A DNA stretch of 64,000 nt from the NCBI GenBank assembly GCA_964550855.1, contig CAZKBQ010000004.1, positions 1-64,000 on the forward strand. The letters run 5' to 3'. This document shows, piece by piece, positions 25,806 to 34,767 of the stretch (its first letter is position 1; every line of letters begins with the position of its first letter). The notes under the pieces were generated by a model, which had not been told where the DNA came from, did not search any database, and saw only the letters and a program-made list of their open reading frames with translations. This DNA comes from JAGOBP01 sp964550855. GTDB taxonomy: Bacteria > Chloroflexota > Anaerolineae > Fen-1058. The position numbers were made by a program, and so were the translations under genes.

Positions 25806-26964
25806 TGTATTTGCTTCCTTTGCGCGCGCTGCCGCGCGAAACGCTGAGCAGCACGCCCACCGCCGCCAGCGTGGCGATGATGGACGAGCCGCCGTAGGTG
25901 ATGAACGGCAGCGGAATGCCCGTCAGCGGCAGGATGCCCGTTATCACGCTGATGTTAATCAGCGCCTGAATGGTGATCATGGCGGTGGCGCCAAACGCCA
26001 GCAGCTGGCCGTATTGGGTGGACGCGTTCAGGCTGATGCGCAGGCCGCGGTAGGCGATGATGCCGTACAGCACCAGGATGGCGACGACACCCACCAACCC
26101 CAACTCAATGGCGGCCAGCGCGAAGATCGTGTCGGTGTGCGCCAGCGGCAAATAACCCACGCGCAAAATGCCGTTGCCCAGCCCCACACCCGACAGGCCG
26201 CCCATCTTCAACGCCAGCAGGGCCTGCCGCAGCTGATCGCTGGACAGCTCCGGCGATTGCCAGCCCAGCACAAACGTCACCAGCCGTTCCAGGGTGTGCG
26301 GCGTGGTGATCATCAGGATCAGCATGGTGGTGCCGCCCACCGCCCCGCCTACGATCAGCTGCTTCAGGTCGATGCCGGCCATGAACAGCATGGCCAGCGC
26401 CGTCAGCAGGATCAGCATCGCCGTGCCATAGTCCGGCTCTGCCACGATCAAGCCGGTGATGGTGCCGATGATCACGGCGAACGGCAGCAGTCCATAGCTC
26501 ACATCGTGCAGGCGCTCGCCTTTGGACGACAGCCAATCGGCGATGTACATGATCAGAATGAGCTTGGCGATCTCGCTGGGCTGAATCGAGCCGCCCATGA
26601 ACGCCCGCCGCGCCCCCAGCCGCTCTTCGCCGGCGATCAACACCAGGATCAACGCCACCACCGCGCCGCCCATCAACGCCACCGAATAGCGCCGCCAGTT
26701 CAGATAATTGCTGCGTGCCATCAGCAGAGCGATGATCACGCCCACGCCCGCAAACACGATCTGCCGCTGCAGGAAATAACCGGCGTTGTCATACTCCTGA
26801 AAGGCCATGTCATAGCTGCCGCTGTAGATCAGCATCAGGCCCATGATCAACAGCACCCCGACCGCGACCACCAGCGGATAATCGAGCCGGGGCAGGGCGC
26901 TCAGCCGGGTTTTGGCCGTCTTGATCTTGGAGTGGCGCGAGCGCGCCTGCGCGTATTGGGCCAT
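25741..26964 (-). CDS. ftsW: Peptidoglycan polymerase FtsW (SEDS family)
   Basis: 407 residues with about ten membrane helices. SEDS landmarks are present: GARRAFMGGSIQPSEIAKL, EPDYGTAMLI, the loop aspartate region LPLAHTDTIFA, and the end PFITYGGSSIIATLAAVG. It polymerises lipid II with FtsI. The C-terminal tail (about 30 residues) is strongly basic, and its coding part overlaps murG. The start overlaps the murD stop as TAATG. Confidence 0.96.
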   Translation of the reverse strand: MAQYAQARSRHSKIKTAKTRLSALPRLDYPLVVAVGVLLIMGLMLIYSGSYDMAFQEYDNAGYFLQRQIVFAGVGVIIALLMARSNYLNWRRYSVALMGGAVVALILVLIAGEERLGARRAFMGGSIQPSEIAKLILIMYIADWLSSKGERLHDVSYGLLPFAVIIGTITGLIVAEPDYGTAMLILLTALAMLFMAGIDLKQLIVGGAVGGTTMLILMITTPHTLERLVTFVLGWQSPELSSDQLRQALLALKMGGLSGVGLGNGILRVGYLPLAHTDTIFALAAIELGLVGVVAILVLYGIIAYRGLRISLNASTQYGQLLAFGATAMITIQALINISVITGILPLTGIPLPFITYGGSSIIATLAAVGVLLSVSRGSARKGSKYSAALDRRRGDRRPRVSRSGSR

Positions 26965-28346
26965 TACAGCTCCTTGACCAGCGCCTGAAACGCGTCGCCG
27001 CGCTCCTCAAAGTCTTTGAACGCATCAAATGACGTACCGCCGGGCGACAGCAGCACGGCCTCGCCCGGGCGCGCCAGCTGTGCGGCTTTAGCCACGGCTT
27101 GCTCAAGCGTAGTCACCTGATGGATCGCTTCCAACGTCCGCTCGCCACCCAAGGCGAGCTGCGCTTCCACCGCCCCGCGCACCAGATCGGCCATCTCGCC
27201 AAACACGATCAGCTGCCGCACTCGCTCGACGATCAATCGGGCGGCTGTGTCCCACGGCAGGTGCTTGTCACGCCCGCCGGCCAGCAGCACCAGCGGCTCT
27301 TCAAACGACAGCACGCCGGCCATCAACCGTTCGGGCGCGGTGGCGATGCTGTCGTCGTAATACTTCACCCCGTTCACCTCGCCGACCAGCTGCAGGCGGT
27401 GCGGCACACCCTTGAACGCGCGGATCGCCTCGGCCATTGCGTCGGCTTCCACCCCCAGCGCCGCCGTCAAGGCGCAGGCCGCCAGCACGTTCTGCACGTT
27501 GTGCGCGCCGCGCAGGGCGATGTCGCTCAGGCGGCAGACTTCACTCTCGCGATTCTGCACGATGATGAGGCGATCGCCTTTGATGAATGCGCCTCGCCCG
27601 ATGATCTTTTCGCGGCTGAAAAAGCGCACGTAACCGCGCGTGCGCCCGGACAATTTGCGCGCCACCGGATCGTCATAGCCCAGCACGGCGGTGTCGTCAA
27701 ACGTCTGGTAATCCAGGATGTGGCTCTTGGCCGCAATGTACGCTTCCATCGTGCCGTGTCGATCCAGGTGATTGGGCGTGATATTCAGGATGCCCGCCAC
27801 TGGCGGGCTGATCGTCATCAGCTCCAGCTGAAAGCTGGACAGTTCCATGACCACGCGTTGGGTCGGCCCGATGGCATCCAGCTCGCCGATGAGCGGGTTG
27901 CCGATATTGCCCCCCACCCGCGTAACATATTTGGCCGCGCGCAAAATCTCGCCGGTCAACGTCGTCGTCGTCGTTTTGCCGGCCGAGCCGGTGATGCCGA
28001 TGATGGGCGCCAGACAGCGCTCCACAAACAGCTGCGCATCATTGGTCAGGGCGAGGCCGCGCCGCTGCGCTTCGCGCACGATGGGCAGATCGATCGGCAC
28101 GCCGCCGCTCAGGCACAGGTAATCGCACTCGTCCAACAGTGACGGCGGATGCCCGCCCAGCGCGAACTTGACCTCGATGTCACGCAGCGCCTCGATCGCC
28201 GTTGACAGCTTGTCGGCGGGTTGCAGGTCGCTCACGGTCACATGCGCACCCTGGGCCGCCAGCCAGCGCGACACTGCCAGGCCCTGCCGGGCCAGGCCCA
28301 GCACGACGAAGTGGTGATCGGCAATGGGTGTCAACGGTTTGGTCAT
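26964..28346 (-). CDS. murD: UDP-N-acetylmuramoylalanine--D-glutamate ligase
   Basis: Adds D-Glu to UDP-MurNAc-L-Ala. The ATP loop GITGSAGKTTTTTLTG, the NITPNHLDRHGTMEAY segment, YYDDSIATAPE and the LLAGGRDKHLPW end are characteristic. 460 residues, ATG 28346. It is followed directly by ftsW and preceded by a heptamer repeat that separates it from mraY. Confidence 0.97.
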   Translation of the reverse strand: MTKPLTPIADHHFVVLGLARQGLAVSRWLAAQGAHVTVSDLQPADKLSTAIEALRDIEVKFALGGHPPSLLDECDYLCLSGGVPIDLPIVREAQRRGLALTNDAQLFVERCLAPIIGITGSAGKTTTTTLTGEILRAAKYVTRVGGNIGNPLIGELDAIGPTQRVVMELSSFQLELMTISPPVAGILNITPNHLDRHGTMEAYIAAKSHILDYQTFDDTAVLGYDDPVARKLSGRTRGYVRFFSREKIIGRGAFIKGDRLIIVQNRESEVCRLSDIALRGAHNVQNVLAACALTAALGVEADAMAEAIRAFKGVPHRLQLVGEVNGVKYYDDSIATAPERLMAGVLSFEEPLVLLAGGRDKHLPWDTAARLIVERVRQLIVFGEMADLVRGAVEAQLALGGERTLEAIHQVTTLEQAVAKAAQLARPGEAVLLSPGGTSFDAFKDFEERGDAFQALVKEL

Positions 28347-28353
28347 GGCCGTG

Positions 28354-28408
28354 CGTGATAAAGTAATGCGTAATGCGTAAAACGTAATGCGTAATGAGTA
28401 ATGAGTAC
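28354..28408. repeat. Heptanucleotide tandem repeat between mraY and murD
   Basis: Seven or so degenerate 7-nt units (TAATGCG, TAATGCG, TAAAACG, TAATGCG, TAATGAG, TAATGAG) fill most of the only sizeable gap between mraY and murD. No promoter or terminator is apparent in the gap. Confidence 0.8.
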
Positions 28409-28460
28409 AAACTGCTTACGGCGGCGCGGCGGATATGCTCTGGCAAGATGCGCTGCTTTG

Positions 28461-29504
28461 CTATAGCAGCGCCAGCGCAATGCCCACCATCGCCGCCCAG
28501 ATGCCGATGAGCCAGAAGCGCTGCACCACCTGCGTCTCACTCCAGCCCAGCAGCTCAAAATGATGGTGCAGCGGCGACATCTTGAACAGCCGCTTGCCTT
28601 TGGTCGCTTTGAAGTAAGCCACCTGCAATATCACCGACAACGTCTCGGCCACGGGCACCAGCGCGATCACCGGCAGCAGCAGCCATTGACCCGTCATCAG
28701 CGCCACCACGGCCAGCGTGGCGCCCAGCGCCAACGCCCCCGTGTCGCCCATGAAGAGCTGCGCGGGATGCGCGTTAAACCACAGAAACGCCAGGATGGCG
28801 CCCACAATGATCAGCGAGAAGGGCACCAGGTTCGATACTTCCACAAACGAGCCGGGCGGCCGGCCCGCAAATGACTGCAAATAAGCGATGATGCCGTACG
28901 CCATAAACGCCGTGGCCGTGATGATGCCGGCCAGCCCGTCCAGCCCGTCGGTCAGGTTCACCGCGTTGCTGAACCCGACGATCCAGAAGGTGGCGATGGG
29001 GAGCCACAACAGGCCGATGTCAATCCGATCCGCCACGCCCGGAATCGCCACGCTGCGCAGCTGCGACGGCCCGAAGTGCAGCACCATCGCGATGACGGCC
29101 GCCAGCGCCACCTGAATCAGCCACTTGGTGCGCGGCCGCATGCCTTCACCCCGCACGCGCTGGCCGCGCACGTTCTGCAGATCGTCCACCGCGCCCAGGA
29201 TGGCAAAGGCGATCAACGTCCCCACCGGCACCAGCACTTGCTGGCCGATGTTGGCGATGGGCCGGCCTTCGTTCATTTCCACAATGAGGTTGATGAGCGT
29301 GATCACGCCGGTGATCACCACCACCGGCACCACAATCATCAGCCCGCCCATGGTGGGCGTGCCCATCTTGACCTGATGAGTCTGCGGCCCTTCAATGCGA
29401 ATCTGCTTGCCGATGCGCCTGGCCCGCAACACGCGGATCAGCGGCCCGCCCCAGACCACGGCCAGCAGAAACGCCAGTCCGCCCAGAAACAGTGAAGCAG
29501 CCAA
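28461..29504 (-). CDS. mraY: Phospho-N-acetylmuramoyl-pentapeptide transferase
   Basis: Makes lipid I on the membrane. About ten hydrophobic segments; family motifs are KMGTPTMGGLMI, the catalytic NLTDGLDGLAG, FMGDTGALALG and MSPLHHHFELLGW. 347 residues. The start is a TTG at 29504 behind AGAGGACACG; no nearby ATG fits. It lies between murF and murD. Confidence 0.97.
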   Translation of the reverse strand: MAASLFLGGLAFLLAVVWGGPLIRVLRARRIGKQIRIEGPQTHQVKMGTPTMGGLMIVVPVVVITGVITLINLIVEMNEGRPIANIGQQVLVPVGTLIAFAILGAVDDLQNVRGQRVRGEGMRPRTKWLIQVALAAVIAMVLHFGPSQLRSVAIPGVADRIDIGLLWLPIATFWIVGFSNAVNLTDGLDGLAGIITATAFMAYGIIAYLQSFAGRPPGSFVEVSNLVPFSLIIVGAILAFLWFNAHPAQLFMGDTGALALGATLAVVALMTGQWLLLPVIALVPVAETLSVILQVAYFKATKGKRLFKMSPLHHHFELLGWSETQVVQRFWLIGIWAAMVGIALALL

Positions 29505-29552
29505 ATCGTGTCCTCTTCAGCCTCCCGCCGGTCATCACCCTACTGCGACTCA

Positions 29553-30968
29553 TTAGCCGCGCGCGAAGGCATTGACGATGTCTTCCATGTGCAGGCTGCG
29601 CGAGCCTTTGACCAGAATCAGATCGTTGGGCTGCAGCAGCCGATCGAGTTGGGCGATGGCCTCCGCGTTGTCTTCGCACATGATGACGCGGTCGCGCGGC
29701 ATGCCGTTCTGGATCGCCTCGATCGCAATGGTGCGGCCCAACGTGCCCACGGTGACCAGCACATCAGCCACGTCCAAAGCGCGCAGGCCCACCATGCGAT
29801 GGCCTTCGTCTTCGTAATCGCCCAACTCCAGCATATCGCCCAGCACGGCGATCTTGCGGCCGGCCAGCTCGCTGAGCAGGTTCAACGCCGCAATCACCGA
29901 CGCCGGGCTGGCATTATACGTGTCATCCAAAATGGTGGAGCCGCGCGGCCCCGGGACGGCGACCAGACGCAGCGCGGCGCGCCGATCTTGCAAGCCCTCC
30001 AGAATCGCATCCCAGGTCATGCCCTCGGCCAGGCCCACGGCCGCGGCGCGCAGCGAGGTGTGCACACTGTGCCGACCCAGCAGCGGCACCTGCACATGCA
30101 GCGCCTCGCCGCGGTGATGCAGCACAAAGCGAATCCCCTCCAACCCTTCGCCGCTAATATCATCGGCCCACAGATCGGCTTGCGGATCAAGCCCGTAGGT
30201 CAGCACGCGGGCCTGCGTCAGCGCCGCCATCGCCCGCACCCGTGCGTCGTCGTAGTTCAAGATGGCCACGCCGTCGGCGGGCAGCGCGCGCGGCAGCTCC
30301 GACTTCGCTTCGGCAATCGCCTCCAGCGAACCGAGCCGCTCCAGGTGAACGGGCGCGACGATCGTCACCACGCCCACCACCGGCCGGGCCCACTCGCAAT
30401 ATTGCGTAATTTCACCTTTGGCGTACATGCCCATTTCCAGCACGGCGCGCTGGTGCGTCTCGTCCAGCTGCAGCAGCGTCAGCGGCAGGCCGATTTCGTT
30501 GTTAAGGTTGCCTTCGCTTTTGAGCACCGTAAACTGGCGCTGCAAAACCGTGGCCACCAGCTCTTTGGTGCTGGACTTGCCCACGCTGCCCGTGATGCCG
30601 ATCGCCCGCAGGTTCTTAAATCGACTGCGCCACCATTTGGCCAGCTGTTGCAGCGCCCGCTGAGTGTTTTCAACGCGCAGCAGCACCGGCAGCGGCATCG
30701 ATCGGATGCCGGGCAGTGTGGCATCCGGCCGCAGGTTGATGTGCGTGGCGGCGATGGGCACATCCTTTTCCACCAGCGCCGCCACCGCGCCGCGCGCAAA
30801 CGCCTCGGACACGTAGAAGTGCCCGTCGGTCTTCTCGCCCGCAAACGCCACAAACAGATCGCCCGGCCCGGCCTGGCGCGAATCGATGACGAAGCGCCGG
30901 ATCGGCTGCCCGGTGGCGGCCGGGCGCTGTCCCATCAGACCTTCCACGACATCTGGCAGCGTCAGCAT
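29553..30968 (-). CDS. murF: UDP-N-acetylmuramoyl-tripeptide--D-alanyl-D-alanine ligase
   Basis: 471 residues, adding the D-Ala-D-Ala made by Ddl. Landmarks are the N-terminal DSRQAGPGDLFVAFAGEKTDG, the ATP loop ITGSVGKSSTKE (Ser where most MurF have Thr), EMGMYAKGEI and LDDTYNASP. It follows ftsI by 33 nt; in most dcw clusters murE lies here, and it is missing. Only MurF-type features are seen, so it is not a MurE-MurF fusion. Confidence 0.96.
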   Translation of the reverse strand: MLTLPDVVEGLMGQRPAATGQPIRRFVIDSRQAGPGDLFVAFAGEKTDGHFYVSEAFARGAVAALVEKDVPIAATHINLRPDATLPGIRSMPLPVLLRVENTQRALQQLAKWWRSRFKNLRAIGITGSVGKSSTKELVATVLQRQFTVLKSEGNLNNEIGLPLTLLQLDETHQRAVLEMGMYAKGEITQYCEWARPVVGVVTIVAPVHLERLGSLEAIAEAKSELPRALPADGVAILNYDDARVRAMAALTQARVLTYGLDPQADLWADDISGEGLEGIRFVLHHRGEALHVQVPLLGRHSVHTSLRAAAVGLAEGMTWDAILEGLQDRRAALRLVAVPGPRGSTILDDTYNASPASVIAALNLLSELAGRKIAVLGDMLELGDYEDEGHRMVGLRALDVADVLVTVGTLGRTIAIEAIQNGMPRDRVIMCEDNAEAIAQLDRLLQPNDLILVKGSRSLHMEDIVNAFARG

Positions 30969-31001
30969 GTCAACTCGCTCTTCAAACGCGACGCATAGCG
31001 C

Positions 31002-32681
31002 TCATTGGCCGCGGCCGGCCGCCAGCTGCACATCGTCCGGCTTGATGTCCAGCAGCGCAAACAGGCGCGTCGCCACGCGCTGAAACACGGGCGCGGCCGT
31101 CTCCGACCCCCACGGCGAGCTGCTGGGCTTGTCCAGCTTCACCAGGATGATCAACTGCGGATTATCGGCCGGGCCATAACCGATGAATGACGCGATGGTC
31201 TTCTCTTCGTCATAGCCGCCCGGCACCGGAATCTGCGCCGTGCCGGTTTTGCCCGCAATGCGATAGCCTTTCACCTGCGCAAACGGCACTTCGCGATCGA
31301 CGACCTGCACCAGAATGTTCGTCAACGTGCGCGCCGTTTCCGCCTTAATCGGCCGCCCGATGGGCACCACCCTGGCCTCGATCGTCCGATCTGTCCCGAT
31401 GATCTCTTTGACGACGTGCGGCTGAACCATCAGGCCGTCATTCGCCACGGCCGCCACCGCCGTAATCATCTGGATCGGCGTGCTGGACACGCCCTGGCCA
31501 AAGGCATTGGTGCCCAGATCGCCCTCAGACCAGCCGGGTTGACCATCCACTGTGCCCGGATTGTCGTCGCGAGTCCGCAGCATGCCCGGCGCTTCGTTCT
31601 GCAGATCGATGCCGGTGCGCCGGCCGATGCCAAAGGCACGCAGATAACGATAAAAGTTCTGCTGGCCCATCTGCATCGCCAGCGTGGCCGCGCCCACGTT
31701 CAGCGAGCGCGCCATCATTTCCACCATGTCCACCGTGCCGTGCGCCGCGCGATCCCAGTTGAAGATCAGCTGTCCGCCGATCTCGATATAGGCGGTGTCG
31801 TTGTACGTCGATTGCGGCGTCACCAGCCCCTGATCCAGCGCCGCGGCCAGCGTAAATATCTTGAAGGTCGAACCCGGCTCATACTGATCGCTGACCGCCT
31901 GATCGATAAAGCGCTTCGGCTCCTTCGTGATCAGGCTCTGATACGTGTTGGGATCAAAACCCGGCGCCACAGCCAGCGCCAGAATTTCGCCCGTTTTCGG
32001 CTGCATCACGATGATCGTGCCGGATTCCGCCCCGGTGTCTTGCAGGCCGCGCGCCAGTTCTTCCTCGGCGACACCCTGCACCGTCCGATCGATCGTCAGC
32101 ACCAGATCGGCCCCCGGCCTGACCTGCGACACCTCTGTCGTCGAGATCGTCGTACCGTTCAGCAGATCGTTGTATTGCCCTTCCAGTCCGTAAAAGCCGG
32201 TGCGCTCATCGTTGACAAAGCCCAGCACGTGCGCGGCCAGCGAGCCTTCGGGGTACGTGCGCTTCCAGTAAGCGCGGGTCAGCACGCCCCTGAAGTTCTT
32301 GTCGCGGATCCGCGTGATGACTTCGGGCGGCAGATCGCGGGCCAGCGGCACTTCGACCAGATCCTTGGTATTGACCAGTTCCCAGTATTTCTCCGGCGTC
32401 AGGCCGATCATCGGCGGCAGATCACGCGCCGGCGTCTGCAAATTGGCGCTGCTCTTATCAATGAACACGGCGTAGCGCGGCTCGCTGCCGGCCAACACGT
32501 AACCGTTGCGGTCGTAAATCCAACCGCGCTGCGCCGGCACCGATTGAACGGGCGTCAGCCGGCCGCTGTCGGCCGGCTGATGCAGCACCAGCTGGTAGCG
32601 CACCAGCTGCACGACGACCAGCAGCGTCAAGCCGATCAGCGTCGCGATGATAAAGATCAGTCGCCCTCGAGAATGCGTCAT
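31002..32681 (-). CDS. ftsI: Division-specific penicillin-binding protein (FtsI/PBP2-type transpeptidase)
   Basis: 559 residues: an N-terminal membrane helix (about 9-28), a pedestal domain from RGWIYDRNG, and a class B transpeptidase domain. The active-site motifs are the nucleophile in PGSTFK, SLN in ARSLNVGAA, and KTG in AGKTGTAQI. It cross-links septal wall together with FtsW. No PASTA domain. It follows ftsL and precedes murF. Confidence 0.96.
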   Translation of the reverse strand: MTHSRGRLIFIIATLIGLTLLVVVQLVRYQLVLHQPADSGRLTPVQSVPAQRGWIYDRNGYVLAGSEPRYAVFIDKSSANLQTPARDLPPMIGLTPEKYWELVNTKDLVEVPLARDLPPEVITRIRDKNFRGVLTRAYWKRTYPEGSLAAHVLGFVNDERTGFYGLEGQYNDLLNGTTISTTEVSQVRPGADLVLTIDRTVQGVAEEELARGLQDTGAESGTIIVMQPKTGEILALAVAPGFDPNTYQSLITKEPKRFIDQAVSDQYEPGSTFKIFTLAAALDQGLVTPQSTYNDTAYIEIGGQLIFNWDRAAHGTVDMVEMMARSLNVGAATLAMQMGQQNFYRYLRAFGIGRRTGIDLQNEAPGMLRTRDDNPGTVDGQPGWSEGDLGTNAFGQGVSSTPIQMITAVAAVANDGLMVQPHVVKEIIGTDRTIEARVVPIGRPIKAETARTLTNILVQVVDREVPFAQVKGYRIAGKTGTAQIPVPGGYDEEKTIASFIGYGPADNPQLIILVKLDKPSSSPWGSETAAPVFQRVATRLFALLDIKPDDVQLAAGRGQ

Positions 32682-32702
32682 GACAGTTGTCCGGCCGGCG
32701 CG

Positions 32703-33089
32703 TCAGCGCAGGTACAGCGATCGAATCGTCGGCACGTCATCCAGCGGCAGATGATCCACCGGCAAGTACACCACCTCGCCGGCTGGTTTAAAGCCCAATT
32801 TGGCCGCGCGCTGACGCAGCTGCTCGATGGAGCCTTCGCGGCTGATGGTCGCAGCCAGCCCGGCGTTCTCCAGCTGCTGCGCGGTCAGCTCGTTGCGCAG
32901 CGCCTGCAGGCGCCGCGTCGCAGTGACGATCTCGCTGGACTGCAGCAGATACAGCGCGGCCACCGCCAGCGCGATGCCGATCAGCACGCCAATCTGCACC
33001 GAACGGCCTGCCGCCCACGCGCCCGGCCGCAGGCCATGATTGACCCACTCGGTCAATTTGGGGTTGCGGTTCTTCGACGGGCGCGGCAT
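32703..33089 (-). CDS. ftsL: FtsL/DivIC-like septum protein
   Basis: A 128-residue bitopic protein with a basic N-terminus, one membrane helix (about 32-49) and a short coiled coil (about 50-85: ATRRLQALRNELTAQQLEN). A C-terminal beta-type tail ends ...YLPVDHLPLDD. FtsL is poorly conserved in sequence, so the name rests on size, topology and position between rsmH and ftsI. The stop of rsmH is two bases away. Confidence 0.82.
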   Translation of the reverse strand: MPRPSKNRNPKLTEWVNHGLRPGAWAAGRSVQIGVLIGIALAVAALYLLQSSEIVTATRRLQALRNELTAQQLENAGLAATISREGSIEQLRQRAAKLGFKPAGEVVYLPVDHLPLDDVPTIRSLYLR

Positions 33090-33091
33090 GC

Positions 33092-34012
33092 CTACACCCT
33101 CTCCACAATTCGCAGTTTGGCGCTGCGGGCGCGCGGATTGCGCTCCACTTCCGCCTCGCCGGGCACCAGCGGCTTGCGCGTGATCTCGCGCAGCACCGGC
33201 GGACGAATCACCTGATCGGGCCGATCATCGGGCTGCGGCGCGCGCGCCCGTGACACGGACCGGAAATATTCCTTGACGATGCGGTCCTCCAGCGAGTGAA
33301 AGGCGATGACGGCCAGCCGACCGCCGGGCCGCAGCAGCCCCACCGCCTGCGGCAGCACGCTCATGAGCGCCCCTAATTCATCGTTGACGGCGATCCGCAG
33401 CGCCTGGAACGTCAGCGTGGCGGGATGAATGCGCCCGCGCGGCGCGCGTCCGACGGCCCGCTCGATCACATCGGCCAGCTGTTGGGCCGTGACGATCGGT
33501 CGGGCGGCCACGATGGCCCGCGCGATGCGGCGGCTGGCCGGCTCTTCGCCATAACGATAGATGACGTCGGCCAGCTCGTCCTGATCGAGGGTGTTGACCA
33601 GATCGGCGGCCGACTCGCCCGCGCCCGGATCGAACCGCATATCCAACGGCCCCCCGGCGATGAATCCAAAACCCCGATCGGGGTCGTCCAGCTGATCGGA
33701 TGACAGACCCAGATCCAGCACGATGCCGTCCACCTGCTCGAAGTCGTTATCGTGCGCCACGCGGGCCAGTTGTGAGAAATTGGCGTTGACCAGCTTGACG
33801 CGCGATCCGAACGGTGCTAACCTGAGCGCGGCGCGGCTGATCGCTTCTGGATCGGCGTCGAGGCCCAGCAGCTGCACATAGGGTGCGGCGTTGAGAATGG
33901 CTTCGCTGTGGCCGCCGCCGCCGACGGTGCCGTCGATGTAGCGGCCGCCGGCGCGGACGGCCAGCCCGCTCAGAACTTCATCCAGCAGGACGGGAACGTG
34001 CTGAGTCATCAT
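33092..34012 (-). CDS. rsmH: 16S rRNA (cytosine-1402 N4) methyltransferase
   Basis: SAM-dependent methyltransferase. The motifs are HVPVLLDEVLSGL, YIDGTVGGGGHSEAIL, LDLGLSSDQLDDPDRGFGF and the C-terminal VIAFHSLEDRIVKEYF. About 306 residues from the ATG pair at 34012/34009. There is no clear ribosome site: the start lies right after the U-tract of the hairpin at 34017-34046. A longer in-frame start upstream would run through mraZ and is not MraW-like. Confidence 0.96.
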   Translation of the reverse strand: MMTQHVPVLLDEVLSGLAVRAGGRYIDGTVGGGGHSEAILNAAPYVQLLGLDADPEAISRAALRLAPFGSRVKLVNANFSQLARVAHDNDFEQVDGIVLDLGLSSDQLDDPDRGFGFIAGGPLDMRFDPGAGESAADLVNTLDQDELADVIYRYGEEPASRRIARAIVAARPIVTAQQLADVIERAVGRAPRGRIHPATLTFQALRIAVNDELGALMSVLPQAVGLLRPGGRLAVIAFHSLEDRIVKEYFRSVSRARAPQPDDRPDQVIRPPVLREITRKPLVPGEAEVERNPRARSAKLRIVERV

Positions 34013-34016
34013 GGAC

Positions 34017-34046
34017 AAAAAAGCATGCGGCGACCAGACCGCATGC
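34017..34046 (-). terminator. Intrinsic-terminator-like hairpin between mraZ and rsmH
   Basis: Read on the minus strand, GCATGCGG and CCGCATGC form a perfect 8-bp stem with an 8-nt loop, followed by TTTTTTG. This has the full form of a Rho-independent terminator, yet it stands inside the dcw operon, 5-34 bases before the rsmH start. It may limit readthrough from the MraZ-controlled promoter (attenuation). Confidence 0.8.
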
Positions 34047-34059
34047 CGTACATCCAGGA

Positions 34060-34485
34060 CTAGATGCCCAGCTGTGCCCAGTATTCGGCGGTCACGCCCG
34101 AATCGAAGTTGGCGCGGATAGCGTTCCATGCGTCGGGTGCCCAGATTTCCAGGTGAGTGTTGAGACCCGCGACAATGACATTGCCATCGAGTCCGGCGTA
34201 TTCGCGCAAGTACTGGGGCAGCAGCACGCGGCCCTGTTTGTCAAGCTCGGCGTCGTTGGCGCCGGCAAAAAGCAGGCGGCGGAATTCGCGCGCCTGCACG
34301 TCGGTGATGGGCAGGTTGTTGACACGCTCGCTGACGCGCTGCCATTCGGTAAGTGGATACACGCTGAGGCATTTGTCGATGCCGCGCGTGACGACTACGC
34401 CCGCCGCCAGCTCCGCCCGATATTTGGCAGGCAGAGTCAGCCGTCCTTTATCGTCGATGGTGTGGGCATACTCGCCTAAGAACAT
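34060..34485 (-). CDS. mraZ: Transcriptional regulator MraZ
   Basis: 141 residues with two AbrB-like halves, each with its conserved signature (HTIDDKGRLTLPAKYR and ELDKQGRVLLPQYLR). MraZ binds repeated TGGG boxes in front of its own operon. The start is the ATG at 34485, where FLGEYAHTIDDKGR begins as in the family; the ribosome site is poor. First gene of the dcw cluster. Confidence 0.96.
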   Translation of the reverse strand: MFLGEYAHTIDDKGRLTLPAKYRAELAAGVVVTRGIDKCLSVYPLTEWQRVSERVNNLPITDVQAREFRRLLFAGANDAELDKQGRVLLPQYLREYAGLDGNVIVAGLNTHLEIWAPDAWNAIRANFDSGVTAEYWAQLGI

Positions 34486-34541
34486 GTGTTCTAAAGTCTC
34501 CCACTGGAATGGCGTTTTGACATGAAAGTGGCGCAAGTCTT

Positions 34542-34565
34542 CCCACTTTGCCCCACTTTAACCCA
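34542..34565 (-). promoter_or_regulatory. MraZ operator: three TGGG boxes spaced 10 bp
   Basis: On the minus strand TGGGT, TGGGG and TGGGA occur with exact 10-bp periodicity (CCCA on the + strand at 34542-34545, 34552-34555 and 34562-34565). This is the arrangement MraZ is known to bind. A fourth isolated TGGGA lies nearer the gene, near 34500. The boxes follow the -10 element. Confidence 0.9.
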
Positions 34566-34576
34566 CCTGCCTGCGT

Positions 34577-34606
34577 AGTATACACCACTTTGACAACAAA
34601 TGTAAA
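34577..34606 (-). promoter_or_regulatory. Promoter of the mraZ/dcw operon
   Basis: Minus strand -35 TTTACA (34601-34606) and -10 TATACT (34577-34582) with an 18-bp spacer, in an AT-rich island. Transcription would start near 34570, so that the TGGG boxes fall at about +5 to +30. Confidence 0.7.
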
Positions 34607-34767
34607 CTAGGCAGGTGAAATTTTAAGGTTAGAGTTTACAAACCGACAGATATTCAATTTTTACGTTGTTAGTCGTTTTTTGTTCTATCCGGTGAAATGG
34701 GCGGACTCGCAGACCGCTGGCCGGGCGGCGTTGAAGATGGCACAGGCTTCAGGGCAAAAGGAGCAGT

